From: an uncultured Verrucomicrobiota bacterium
GTDB lineage: Bacteria; Verrucomicrobiota; Kiritimatiellia; CAIQIC01; Lenti-01
DNA length: 64,000 nt
Direction of reading: 5' to 3'
Assembly: GCA_937860055.1 (NCBI GenBank)
Contig: CALMBO010000029.1
Span: 1 to 64,000, forward strand
This document shows positions 23,434-36,300 of this stretch, one piece after another (the first letter of the stretch is position 1; the number at the start of each line of letters is the position of its first letter). The translations under genes and the position numbers were made by a program. The notes under the pieces were generated by a model, which had not been told where the DNA came from, ran no database searches, and saw only the letters and a program-made list of their open reading frames with translations.

Positions 23434-24329
23434 GGACCCTCCTCTTTCCGCTCCAGCCGCACGTTGCGTATGAGAAAATAGTCGAAGCAGACATCTGAAA
23501 CAAGAAAAACGCCCCACCGGCGGATATCATCCAAGCGCATCGGTCTCCCTCCGGAGGCCCATGCCATCTCTTCCGCAGGGATCTGTATGGAGTTCCACCC
23601 CTGCGTAACGGACAATTCCCGCTGGAAACGTTCCGCATAAGGAGGGTTCTCGGGCCGGTCATCCACCCGGACCGCGAAAATGGCGGGAATGGCCTCCGGC
23701 CAGAACAACTCCAAATTCAAGGATTGGGTTCCACGCCAATCCTTGCAGGCCGGCTCCCGGAAAGCCCCGGGATAGGCGCCGCCTTTGCCGCGGGGAAGAC
23801 CGTTCAGCCTGAATCCTTTCCGGCGGGAGATGGAAAGATCCACCCCGTTCAGGCTCCACCCCCGTTCTGCCCACAAGGCGCCGGGTTTCGCCAGCACGGG
23901 AAAGGCATGGAACTCCATTCCGAACATGGCCCCTTCCCAGACGAGAGGGACAAGGCAAAGAGCCGAAAGCGCCGCCCAGCGCAAAATCCGCCGCCATCGC
24001 CAAGTCGCGCATACGCTGGCCGCTCCCGCCCAGCCATACAGGACATCCGTCCATTCGAAAGACCGGCCCACAAGGGGCTGGAGCCATTCCGCCGCCGCGG
24101 AAAAGATGGCCAGTCCGCCGAAAACCAGCCACCCCCGGCGGCCCAAGGGCAACAACCTCCCCACCAGCCAAGCCAAGCCGGCGAACAATCCCACGTGTAT
24201 CGATCCTCCCATGGCACGCCAGGCATACCCGGATGGAGGAATCGGCAGAGGAATCATAAGCAAAAACAGGGCGGCGGCGCCTCCCAGCGCCGCCGTCCAC
24301 CATCCCCCTCCAGCACCCCGTGCTCCCAT
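23430..24329 (-). CDS. VanZ-like membrane protein with C-terminal sugar-binding-like domain
   Basis: A 299-aa protein. Residues about 10-135 hold four hydrophobic segments with the VanZ-family motif [22 protein letters not shown] (E..Q...R...D...N/G..G pattern). Residues about 160-299 are soluble and beta-rich with many Trp, resembling a jelly-roll/discoidin-type module (for example [13 protein letters not shown] and [15 protein letters not shown]). VanZ itself gives low-level teicoplanin resistance by an unknown mechanism; most relatives are uncharacterised. The track ORF extends 69 residues upstream into the giant gene's 3' end and is rejected. It lies 13 bp after the giant gene and is coupled to the GT2 by ATGA, so the three are probably one transcript. 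Confidence 0.72.
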   Translation of the reverse strand: MGARGAGGGWWTAALGGAAALFLLMIPLPIPPSGYAWRAMGGSIHVGLFAGLAWLVGRLLPLGRRGWLVFGGLAIFSAAAEWLQPLVGRSFEWTDVLYGWAGAASVCATWRWRRILRWAALSALCLVPLVWEGAMFGMEFHAFPVLAKPGALWAERGWSLNGVDLSISRRKGFRLNGLPRGKGGAYPGAFREPACKDWRGTQSLNLELFWPEAIPAIFAVRVDDRPENPPYAERFQRELSVTQGWNSIQIPAEEMAWASGGRPMRLDDIRRWGVFLVSDVCFDYFLIRNVRLERKEEGP

Positions 24330-24342
24330 GGACCCGTGTCCG

Positions 24343-27300
24343 TTATTCGTCGAACTGATAGATCCGGTACCACCGGGTCCGGCGGAGGTAGGACGTGCGA
24401 TCCTCGAACGTATACGACAGCTGCGATCCGCCAACCGGAATGACGAAGTTGCTCTTGTTGATGGGCGCCGGTCCGTTGTACTTCGGCTCCCAGAGATGCC
24501 AGGTCTGGCCGAAGTCGTCCGAGTACCGGATCTCATAGCGCCGGCCTTGGATGCCGCCTTCCCACTCGAAGCGCATCAGGCCGGAGACGGCGTACGGACG
24601 CGTCAGGATTCCGAGGTCGCGATACTGGACGAGGAAATCGTTCTCGTTCATGTCGACCAGGTTGGTATTGGTCACGCCAATGACCCGCCAGCGGCCCTGC
24701 GCCGTCTGGAAGGCAACCGTGGCCTGCCAGATGTAGTATTCCGTGTAGGCGCTGACGTTGGTCAGGGTGGTCCAGCTCATTCCGCCATCGCCGGAGAACT
24801 GCACCTGCACCCATTCGGCGCCGTCCACCAGATGCGCGGACCAGACCAGGGGCCAAACCTGATCGCTTTGCGAAACCCGCAGGCCCGGCTCGTTCAGCGT
24901 CCGGACCTCGAAGAAGATATTCGTGCTTCCCTGGCTGGCCTGGACGGTGTTGCCATACATGCCGATATTGATGCGTTCCCCGTTATTGGTCGGTTCCTGG
25001 CTGTAATCCGAATCCGGATATCCGTGATCCACCGCCCACGAAGTGGTGGCGTCCAGCGTCCAACCGCCCGGAGTCCAGCGGCCATATTCCGACTTCGGAT
25101 GGAAATCGCCGGTGAATTCGATTTCCGCCAGATCGGCGTTGGTGATGGCGCTCCGGAAATCCCGGTTCAAACCCAGCTGCCAGTGGCGGAGGGAATTGCT
25201 CGTGCCCGCGTAGAATCCCGAGTCGAGATTGCCGAAATCATAGAGGTTGTAGTCCATGGTGGCGCTGGACAGCAGCGAGGTCGCCGTGCCCACGGCATAG
25301 GCATAGGCGCCTGCCGCCGGGATGAAGATGTTGTTCTGCAAGGTATCAACGACCGTGTTGACCATCTGGATGCCTGCAGCCGTGGATCCGGCAAAGGTCA
25401 GGTTTTCCAGCACGGAGGTCCGCGTGTTTTCCAAACTGACGCCATAGCCGGTCTTCCAAAGGGCGGAGTTCCGGATTTCCGTTCCGTGCGCGCCTTCCAC
25501 GTCAACGCCGGTGGACGCATCGCTCACCACCATGCCCTCCACCGTCACATTCCGGTTGGATTCCAGCCAGATGCCGCGATCCACGCCGCGGATGGCCAGA
25601 TGGGACAGGCGGACATGGGAAGCCTTGACATCGATCCCCGCCGCCGGATAGTTGGTCGAACCCGAACGGGTCAGGATGGTATGGGCGCCATTGGTATTAC
25701 CCTGGATCACCACATCGGCATTCGTGCTGCCGCCGCGGGACCAGATGATGCGGATGTCCGCATTGGTGGCATAGGTGCCCGTATCCAGATAGACCGTGTC
25801 GCCCCCTTCCAGATCATAGGCATCCAGGATGGCTTGCAGGGACAGCTTGGGCGTGGCGGGTGTCAGACCGTCGTTGCCCAGGGCGCCAATCGCGCTGCAA
25901 TAGATGTCGCCGGTCAGGTCGTTGTCGTTCACGTAGAAGGCATGGGTCTGGTTGCGCAGTTCGAAGGTGGAGTCCGTCTGGTCGGAGATCCCCGAACCAT
26001 CCTCGGCCACCACGCGCCACAGGGCGGCAAAGCTGTCCGGGAAGGCCACCGTGTTCCACGCATAGGTCCCCAGCGTGGCGGAGACACCGGTGGCGATGTT
26101 CGTCCACGTGCTGCCATCATAGTATTGCAAGGTGACGGTCTTGCCTCCGGCATTGCCCGCCGCCCAGCGCAGCACCACGTTCGTTCCTGCCAGCACGCCG
26201 CCATCGTTCTGCGTCAGCGCCGTCAGCCAAAGGGTCGAGAGGCTCTTGCTGGCATATTCCGTCCCGCCATACGCCCCGAGATTGAGGCGGTATCCGTTGG
26301 GCATGGGCTCGCTTGCGGTCCCGAGCCAGGGATCGCCCAGGTCGATCACCGGCGAATGGTTGCCCGGAGGATCCACATCCCAGCCGCCGAGGATCGGGCT
26401 CCAGCGCCCCACCTCCGAATTCAAATGGAAATCGCCCGACGCCTCATTCTGGAAACGGGGCTCGAACGAAACGCTGTTGGCATCCTGCCCGGAGGCCGCC
26501 TGCCAATAGGACAGCTTCTCCCATTTGCCGTTCCGCTGCCCCATCCATGCCGAATCCCGGGCCAGCAGATTGTTCCAATCGGATATCAGCCCGCCATCGT
26601 GCCACGCGATGACGCTGTTGGTCGTTGTTCCTCCGGCCACGAGGATGTTATGCCCCAGCCGCAAGGTTCCGTATCCAAGCTTGCCGATGGCCGACCCGTG
26701 GGTCGACACGACCGTGCAATTCGAGATCACGGCGCCCACGGCGCTGACCCAGACGCCTGTCTTGGAATAGTTGGTGGTGAAAATCACCGAGTGCCGCATG
26801 ATCGCGTTGGTCCCGATGATGGCGGTCTCGCCCCATCGCTGCGCCAACCGGTCGATCACGTTGCCTTGGCCCGACAGGGAGAGAGAACCCCGGTCGATCT
26901 GGACATCCTCGAAAGTTGAATCCACGCTGGTCACCCGCATCGATCCGTTGCTCAGCGCCAAGTTGCGGATTTCCAGGCCGGTGCCCTTGAATTCCATGGC
27001 CTCGCCCACGAACTGCAGGTCCTGCATGTCCACATAGCTGGCTTCCATGAAGAAGGCGCCGCCCGTGGAGAACCGGTTGGTCGCCAAAAAGCGAGAGCCG
27101 TCTGCATGGGTGCTGCCATAGGCGGAAACCGACTCGCCCTCCTCGCCGCCGTCCGACGCTTCCCAGAGGATGGGCGTGTTGGTGTCCGCGAGATGATAAA
27201 CGCCCGTGTCCACATAGACCTCGTCGGTCGGTTCCAGATCCACGTCGCCCAGCAGGGCGATCAGGGAAAGCTTTGGAGCGGCGGGATAGAACCCCATGTT

Positions 27301-30300
27301 GGTGTCGCTGCCGATCGCGGTGGTATAGACGTCGTTCACCGTCGAGGTATCGTTGACATAGTACTTGAACGGACTGTTGCGCAGGCCGAAGTAGGTGTCC
27401 GTCATGTCCCACACATTGGTGTCGCCCAGGAGATAGAGGCGCCAGCGCGCGCCGGGGCTGGTCAGCCAGATTTCCACGCCCGCCTGTTTCAGGTCGCTCT
27501 GCCAGTAGTATTCGCCGGCCCCCGCCGCCGCCTCGCCGATGCGCACCCAGTCCACTCCGTTGTTGTAGGAATATTCCAGCCGCAGCAGCGCATTGGTGGC
27601 GATTCCGCCGCCATAGCCCCAGATCAGGTTGATTCCGCCATACAGGATGCCGCCCGACATCGCCGTGACGGTCTGCAACCACTGGTTGGTATTGCTCTTG
27701 CTGGCCTGCCAGGTATTCCCGTACAAGCCGATGTTTCGCCGGCTGCCGTTCGGCGTGGGCTCATTGCTCCAGGCGAGGCGGGCCGCGCTCATGTCGATCA
27801 GCGGCGAGTAATCATTCGTCCCCGCGGCGGGCGCATCCTGGACCCAACCCGTTCCCGGTTGGTATCGTCCGGCAACGCTACGCAGATGGAAATCGCCATT
27901 GGCCGGATCATGGAACAACGGATCCGTACTCAAGGAATGCCGGTCCTGGGAGCTTCCCTTGACCCATTGCGGGAGTTTTTCATACTGCAGATCGGCGGCC
28001 ATGCTGATCTGGGCTCCGCCCTGGATAAAGAGATCGTTGTAATCCGCCTGGAGAAGGGCGCCGGTGGACACTTCATAGCAGAACACCCCGGCACCCGATG
28101 CCGCGAGGACTGAATTGGACACCACGGCCAGGACGCTGTCGCCTAGCTTGACCGCAGACAAGCGGTTGGACCAGAGGACACAGCCATCCGCGACAAAGCG
28201 GCTCAGCCCCACCTCGATTCCGTTCGCCAAGCCTTCCCGCAGCAGCACGCGGTCCAGACGGATGTAGGTGGCCTTGTCCATCAGGACTCCTGCGCCCACC
28301 GAACCCTGGATGTCCAGGTCGGATATCGTGCACTGGTAGGCGCCTTCGGCGAAGGAGGCGCCATTCGTGAATCCGCTGAGACGGAAATTGGAGAGGTTCA
28401 CATCGTGCGCGCCATGGAACTGGAATGCGGGAATCATGAGGCCCGGCGCGGGCTGCATCCAGGAACCGCCTGCCGCGAGATTGGTGGAACCTACGATGCC
28501 GATCCGGTTGGTGCTGTCACCGCTGTTCAGCAGGGAGATGAACACGCTGTTCGAAAGCGCGAACGAACCCGTATCCACCTTGATCTGGTCGCCGCCGGCC
28601 AGCTGGTACCGGTTCAGAACGGCTTCGATGGACTGGAGCGGGCTGTTGGAAACATAGCCGCGGTTGGTGGAAGCGCCGATCACGGTGGTGTAGACATCCC
28701 CCGCGGTATTCGTGTCGTTCACATAGTAGGTCAGCGCGCGGGTCCGAAGCGTGAAGGGCTGGATCGTGACGCCCATGACATTGGTATTGGACTGCAGGAG
28801 AATCCGCCACAGCGCTTCCGGCGTCGGATCCACCGAACTGAACCAGTAATAAGGCGCGGAACCCACCTGGATGCCGTTGTCCACCAGGATCCACGTCGCG
28901 CCCCCATCCGGCGAATATTCAATCTGGATTTCGTTGGTCGAGGAGATTCCGCGATACAACCAATACAACGGCTGGCCGTTCGGCGCGACGCCGCCATCCC
29001 TCAAGGTGGTCGGCAACAGCTCCGCCATGGAATAATCGCTATGCGACGCTTCTTCCGTCCCGCCATAGGCCCCCAGGTTGATCCGGTTGCCGTTCGGCGA
29101 AGGTTCGTTGGACACGGCTAGCGAAACCGGATCGCCTGCGTCAATGGCCCACGAGGTGTTGGCCGAGGTCGCCCATGTCCCGTTGCTCCAATACCCCGCA
29201 CGGCTCTGCAGATGGAAATTGCCGTTGGTCGGATCGACAAACAGCGGATCCGTCACCACGCTGTGCAGGTCCCGGTCCTTGGCCTGCCACTGCCGCAGGT
29301 TCGCATAGGAAACTTTTTCGGACGAGTTGGTGCCGATCGTTGCTCCGGAAACCGTTCCGTACAGATTGTAGTCGCCGGCCATGTCGGATGCCGATCCGTC
29401 TTCGCTGTAGACGGGCACCGCGTTCGTCACGCACAGGATGCTGTTGGAAACGCTGACCACGCCGATGCCGGCATTCCAGACCGCGCCCATCGCATTTCCC
29501 CAGAAGGTGGAATTCTGGATGTTCCGGAATCCCGACTGGTTGTTGGCGGTGAAATAGCCGTACCGGCGGTTGTTCCACAGCCGGGAGTTTCTCATCTCCA
29601 CATCGCCGCCGCCCGAGACCAGCACGCCGTTGGTCAGGTTGTTGAACGCCTCGATCCCTTCCAGCGTGATGCTCGACACGTTCTGGAGAGCGATGCCGTT
29701 GCGGGCATTGGCCACCCGGATGTCGTGGATCTCGATGTTGCGGGTGTTCTGGATATCGAACCCGTTGGCGGTTCCGTTGCCGAACAGCAGCGTGCCGCCA
29801 GCCTGGACATTGGTGCTCCCGTAGATCCTCACCGGCGATTCCGCGGTTCCCATGTTCTGGTCGTCCAGCAGGATGCGGGAGCCGTCCGTCACCGGATACA
29901 CGCCGGTGTCCACATAGACGCGGTCCCCGGCGCTCACGGGATAGTTGGCGAACAGGGAGGCAAGGCTGTTCAGAGGGGTGGCGGCATTGGTGCCATAGGA
30001 TTCATTGGGATCCCACTCTAGGCCGGGACCCATGCACCAAACGTCGCCGCTGGTGTTCGTATCGTTCACAAAGTAGTCGTAGGTTCCGGTCTTGATCACG
30101 ACCGGCGCATCCGAAACGTCCCACACGTTGGAATGGGACTGGGAAGTCACCCGCCAATTCAACGCCAGGCTCAGGGGCATTCCGCTCACATCCCAGAGGT
30201 ATTCGCGCGAGCCCGCCAGGACATTGCTGGCGATGGGATGCCAGCTGATCTCGTAGTCGGTGGAGTATTCCAGCCGGACCGGGGTGTCGGCGGGCATGCC

Positions 30301-33300
30301 GCCGTGCAGCCAGTACAGCAGGACGTTCCCGGACATGACACCTTCGTCGTTGTAGGAAATCGCGCGCAGCCAGGGAGGATTGGTTTGCGTCATGGAAGCC
30401 TGCACCGTATTCCCGTAGGCACCGATGTTGATGATGCCTCCGTTCGGCGCGGGCTCGTTCGTGGACGGCCACGCCGGGGCGCCGGCATCCACCAGCGGAG
30501 ACAGCGTCGAGTCATTGGTCCATGCGGTTCCCGTAAACCGCCCCTGCGTGCTTTGGGGATGGAAATCGCCCGAGGTTTCATTCGCAAAAGCCGGATCGAT
30601 CGTCATGCTGTGTTGTTCGGAAGAGACCGCCGCACCCCACCCCGGCAAGTCGTTGTAGTAGTCGCTGCCGCCCACCAGGGTCTGTTGCTCGCAGATCAAG
30701 GCGCCGTTCTTTCGAGAATAGTTGTTATAGTCGCCGCGGAACCCGTTGGTCGCACTGGCCGTCTGCGCGAACAAGTAGATGCGGCCGCCCGAACCCGTGG
30801 CATCCAGCACGCTGTTCGTGACCGTCAGGGTGCTTTGTCCGATGGAGAAGGCAATCGGGCTGCCCCAAATCACGCTGTTTTCCACGGCGATCGAACTTTG
30901 GTAAAGAACCGCCGCCACACCCCCCGTCGGGCTGGTGTTCTTCCAAAGGACGGACTTCACCAGACGGGTGCCCTCGCTCCGGACCAGGTTCAAGCCGACG
31001 GAACGGTTGTTCTCGATGCGGACTCCGTTGAATTCGCATCCGATCGTCTGGTAGGTCTCCACGCCGACGCTGGCATTCCGGATCGTCAGATCCTTCAGGC
31101 GGACATTGACCGCGTATTGCAGGGAGAACACATGGGGGGTCGAGAAGGACGGGGCCACATAGACCGTGGGCGCCGCCGGGTTGGTGCTGCCCTGGATGGT
31201 CACATACAGGTTGCTCCAGCCGGAATCCGTCTGGTTGATCAGGATGGGAGGCGCCCCGGCCGTGTAGGTGCCGGCATCCACATACACCACGTCTTCCGGC
31301 GCCAGCTCGTAGGCGTCGAGAATCGACTGCAGGCTGGCCTTCGGCGTGGCCGGGGTCAGTCCGTTGTTGGCGTCGTCGCCAATGACGGTGCAATAGACGT
31401 CGCCGGTGGTGCTCGAATCGTTCACGTAATAAGGAATGGATCCACCGTTGCGCAGGATGAACGTGGATTGGCTGGCGGCGGAAATCCCCGAGTCCTCCAC
31501 GCAGAAGGCCCGCCACAGGCCCATTGCGGACCGCCCATAGGGCACGCTGTCCCACAGATAGCTTCCCGTGATGGCAGGCCAGCCGCACACGATGTTGGTC
31601 CAGGTGATGCCGTTGTCCGGAGAATACTCGAGGCAGACCGTGTAGTTGCTGGCGGCACCTCCCACCGTCCACTGCAGGTCGACATCGCCCGACGCATAAC
31701 CGCCATCGTTGAGGGTCACCAGCGTGATCCAGCCACCCAGCGCCGTCTTGCTGGCTTCGGGGGATCCGCCATACCGGCCGATGTTCAACCGGCGCCCGTT
31801 GGGGTCGGGTTCCAGAAGCCAGGCGGTGGACAAGGGGCTCCCCGCGTCGATCAGGGGCGAGGAGACCGAATCATACACCCATCCGGAACCCGGCACATAC
31901 CGCCCGCCGGCGCTCTTGAGATGATAGTCTCCGTTCCCTGGATCGGCCAGTTGCGGGTTGTGGGCCAGGGAATGGGTGTCCTTCCCCGTTCTCAACGCCC
32001 ATGCGGAAACCGAGACGTACACGGATGTGCGCGCCGTCGTCTCCACGCCCGTCTGCAACCCGCCCGCCGCACCTCCCGACGAGGGCGAGACATACAGATT
32101 GTTGTAATCGCCCGAGATCCCCGTGAGGGGACGGTCCTCAAGCATGTAGTAACCGAATGAATTGGGCGCAACCATGCCGAAGATGGTGTTGGACGCCTCG
32201 GCATATCCGCCCCCGACATAGAGGCCATAGCGATTCGACCACAGCAGGCCGGATTCCACACGCATGCCTTCTTGCATGTTGCCGGAGAAGTAGATTCCGG
32301 CATTCCGATTCCCCACCATCGCGGAATGGGAGAAGAGGATGTTGGAGGACGACGAGCTGTTGACGCCGTTCTCGCAGCCGGAGATATCCAGCCATTCGCC
32401 GGCAATGAAATAGCTGTCGTCGAGGGCAAGCCCGTTGCTGGCCCCCATGATGCCGATCCGACTGAGGCGGACGCCATAGGTCCCGTCCATCTGGAATCCG
32501 GCCACGGTGGGATCGGAAATGATGTAGAGGCTGCCTCCTTCCACGACATTGGTGCTGCCGACGATGTTCACCTGCTCGCTGGCATTCTGGGAAATGTCGC
32601 CGGCATCCAAGTCGCCGATCGTGGTCGGTTCCGAAGTCTGGTAGCGACCGGTGTCCACATAGACCACATCGCCCGCCTCCAGATTGTAGGTGTCCAGGAT
32701 TTCGGAAATCCAGCGTTTGGGAGCGGTGGGTGAAACCCCCGTGTTGGTGGAACTTCCAACGGCGGAGCAGTAGACATCGCCGTCTGTAAATTCATCGTTC
32801 ACGTAGTAATAGACCGGCCCATTGTGGAGAACAAAGTTGAGGGCGCTGGTGGCACTAACACCAGCTTCCACCTCATCCTGCACCCGCCACAAGGCCAGGG
32901 GCGACGAAGGCTGGCTTGAGCTGTTCCACACCACGCCGCCAAGGCCGGCTGGAATGCCCGCACCCACGAGGGTCCAAGTGGCTCCATTGTCGATGGAAAC
33001 CTCGATGCGGACGGTATGCCCGGTGGCCTGGCCAGTGGCGGACCAATTGAGAGAGACCTGTCCAGACGCCACCCCTCCCCGGTTCAGCGAAAGCAGATGC
33101 AAGGCCGAGTTGGTGATGGATTTCGACGCCCAGGCCGTCCCTCCATACAACCCGATATTCAGGCGGCTTCCATTGGGCGAGGGTTCATTGGTCCACGCCG
33201 TCGAACTGGCATCGCCCGCATCGATCAAGGGGGAGGAAACAGCGTCGTTTGTCCACGTCCCGGCAGCGGGGAGCCAGCGGCCGCCGCGGCTCTTCAGGTG

Positions 33301-36300
33301 GAAATCCAAACCCGCCGGATTCGCCAGCAACGGATCGCCTTCGTAGGAGTGCAAATCCTGCCCGGAATCCGAGGCCCAGGCTCCGACGGTATCGTAAATG
33401 ATGGGCACCGGAGAAACGGTGCGGCTCTGCTCCCGCTGGAATACCCGGCCTCCGCTCCCCAGCCAGATGGCGTTGTAGTCCGCAAAGAGCTCGTCGTAAG
33501 GGCCCAGTTCATAGACATATTGCCCCGCCGCAACAGAGAGGATGTTGTGTTGGACGGTTGCCTCGTTCATGCCCCCCACCTCGATCGCGCTGTCCGCGGT
33601 TTCCCAGAACACGTTGTGCTCGATCACGGGGAACACGGTGTTGGTGGCCCGGGTCCAGTTTTCAACGAGGACGCCCTGGTTGGAGTTGTAGACCAGGCTG
33701 TTGGCAACGCGAAGCTGGCTGCCCGCGTTCAGACGGAAGCCGATGTTGCCGATGCCGACCGCGATCCACTCCGCCGCGGCGTCGTAGCAATCGTTGAACA
33801 CCACGGCGCTTGACACGGTGTTGGAGATCGCGATGTTCCTCAGACGGATGCCCACGGCGTAATCCGCCTGGATGCCGATGGCATTGAACGAACGCTCCAG
33901 GACGGTCCCGTTCACCATCGACTGGGTGCTGCCCTGGAACACAACCGGATCCATATCCAGCGTTCCCGCAGAATCGGCCTGCGTGATCCGCCACGGGTCG
34001 TTTCCGCGATAGACGCCCGTGTCGATATAGACGACATCCCCGCCTTCCAGATCGTACTTGGCCAGCAGGGCGTTGAAATCGGCCATGGGGGCGTTGTTGG
34101 ACAATCCGCTGTTCACGCCCTGGCCCACGGCGGTGCAATACACGTCGTTGCTGGTGGAATTGTCATTGATGTAAAACGAGAAGGGCGCGTTGCGTACGGC
34201 GAAGAGTCCGCTGCTCTGCGCGACGCTGCCGTCGGCGCCCTCGATCTTCAGCTTGCCCTGGACCGACTGGGCACTGAGGGTCGAATCCCAGATCCAGTAG
34301 CCGGTCGCCGCCAACACCCCATTGGTCAACAGCGTCCATGTCGAACCGCCATCGGCGGAATATGAAATAGTGACCGTGGTGCCAGTCGAGACCCCCCGGG
34401 CCAACCATGTGATCCACACATTGGTGCCGGACGCCCGACCGCCATCGTTGAAACTGATCAGCGTAAGCGCGCCGTTGGTCGGCGTTTTGGAAGCTTCCGC
34501 CGTGTTGCCGTACCGGCCGATATTGACCCGGTTCCCGTTCGGCGAAGGCTCGATGCAGGCGATCGCCGGATCGCCCGCGTCGATCAGCGGAGAGTTGGTC
34601 GCGGCCGAATCCAGCACGAAACTACCGGTGGAAGGATCGAACCGGCCGGCGGAGCTTCTCAGATGGAAATCGCCCGAAGCGGCATCCGCAAAGCGGGGAT
34701 CGAGTGAAAGGCTCATGCCGTCCAGCCCCGTCTCGCTCGACCAACTTCCGACGGAATCGAACTCCCGCCCGAAACCGGCTTCGTAGGACAGCGCCGCCAG
34801 TGCGCCTCCCACCAGATAGAAATTGTTGTAGTTGGCGTACAAGGTCCCGCGGACCTCATAGGCGGGCACGCGGACGCCGAACGCCCCCATCACGCAGTTG
34901 CTCACTGCCACGAAAGCCGCCTCGCGGTTCAGGTCGTAGCCGCTCGGCAACTGGTTGCGGATCAGCACCTGGGCCACGCCGTTGGACCAGAGCGTTCCGA
35001 ACTCCAGCCGCGTATTGAACGAAGCCATGCTGGAAACACCATTGGTCGCCATGCCCGCAACGGAGAAATTGCGCAGGAGGATGTTGGAGCTCGAGTTGAT
35101 CCCCACCCCGTTATGCGTTCCTTCGCGAATATCCACCTGTTCGACAACGATATCCTCCGAGCGGGAAATCATCGTCGCGTCATACGAAGAGGTCTGGGCC
35201 TGGAACCGGATGTTCCGCAGGGTCACGCCACGGGCGTTTTCAAACTGGACACCGGCCCCGAAAAACACGCTGCCAGCCACGTTCGTGCTCCCCTGGATTG
35301 TCACGGGTTCGGCAACCGTTCCGCTGTCCGGGAGCCCGACCGTTGCGGAGGAATCCAGGAGATAATCCCCCGTATCGATCAGGATCCGGTCTCCCGGCTC
35401 CACATCGTACCGCGCCAGGACATCCGCCAGGGAGGAGAGAGGGGACGAAGGTGACAACCCGGTGTTCTCCTCCGAACCCGCAGCCGTGGAGTAGACGTCG
35501 TCGTCGGTCGATGCATCGTTCACATAGAACGTGATGTTGGTGTTGTGGATCACGAAATCCCGCTCGGAAACCGTGACCCAGGAGGCCTGGCTCTGGCTTT
35601 GCACGCGCCACCGGGCCGTCTGGATCGAAGGGTGGGCCGTAGAATTCCAGGCATAGGAGCCCACGGTGGCCAGGCTCGAAGCAATGGTCTGGAAACTGGC
35701 TCCGCTGTTGGTGGACAGCTGGATGTTCACCATGTGGCCCGCATTGGTCGCCCCGCCGCGAGCCTGCCATCTCAGCGTATAGGTCCCCCGCGCCACTCCG
35801 CCCTGGTTCAGGGACAGGAGCACGAAAGTTCCGTTGGTGGGCGTGCGGCTGGCCTGCGGATTGTTGCCATAGATTCCAAGGTTGGCTCTCTGGCCGTTCG
35901 GTTCGGACTCCGCGCTCCAGGCGGCCGTTGGATCGGCGGTGTCGATCAACGGGGAGCTTTCCGGATCTTCCACGAAATCATCCAAGACGACGGAATAGCG
36001 CCCTCCTGCGCTCTGGGGGTGCACATCGGCGCCGGCCAGGTCCGCGAACAGCGGATCAGCCGCCAGCGAATGGCTGTCGCTCTGGTTCCATGCCGACCAG
36101 GTCTCGAGGTTTTCCATGTCCATCCGGTCCATTCCGAACACCGTGCCGTCCACGGAGACGGAGGCGATCAGGGCATTGGAATAGGGACGGTGGTAGCAAT
36201 TGTAGTCGCCCCGGATCACGTTCGAGGCCGCCACATAGATGTCGTGCGCAGGACCGTTGGCCACAAACACGCTGTTGCTCACATAGATCCGCCCGGACAA

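Noticed and set aside
23785-26919. Plus-strand ORF of 1044 aa
   Set aside because: Antisense to the giant gene and VanZ-like gene; no motifs, low-complexity translation typical of GC-rich antisense frames.
30133-32160. Plus-strand ORF of 675 aa (and similar ones at 35545, 37423, 39133 and 40411)
   Set aside because: All are mirror images of the repeat units of the giant gene; their spacing follows the repeats and they contain no domain.
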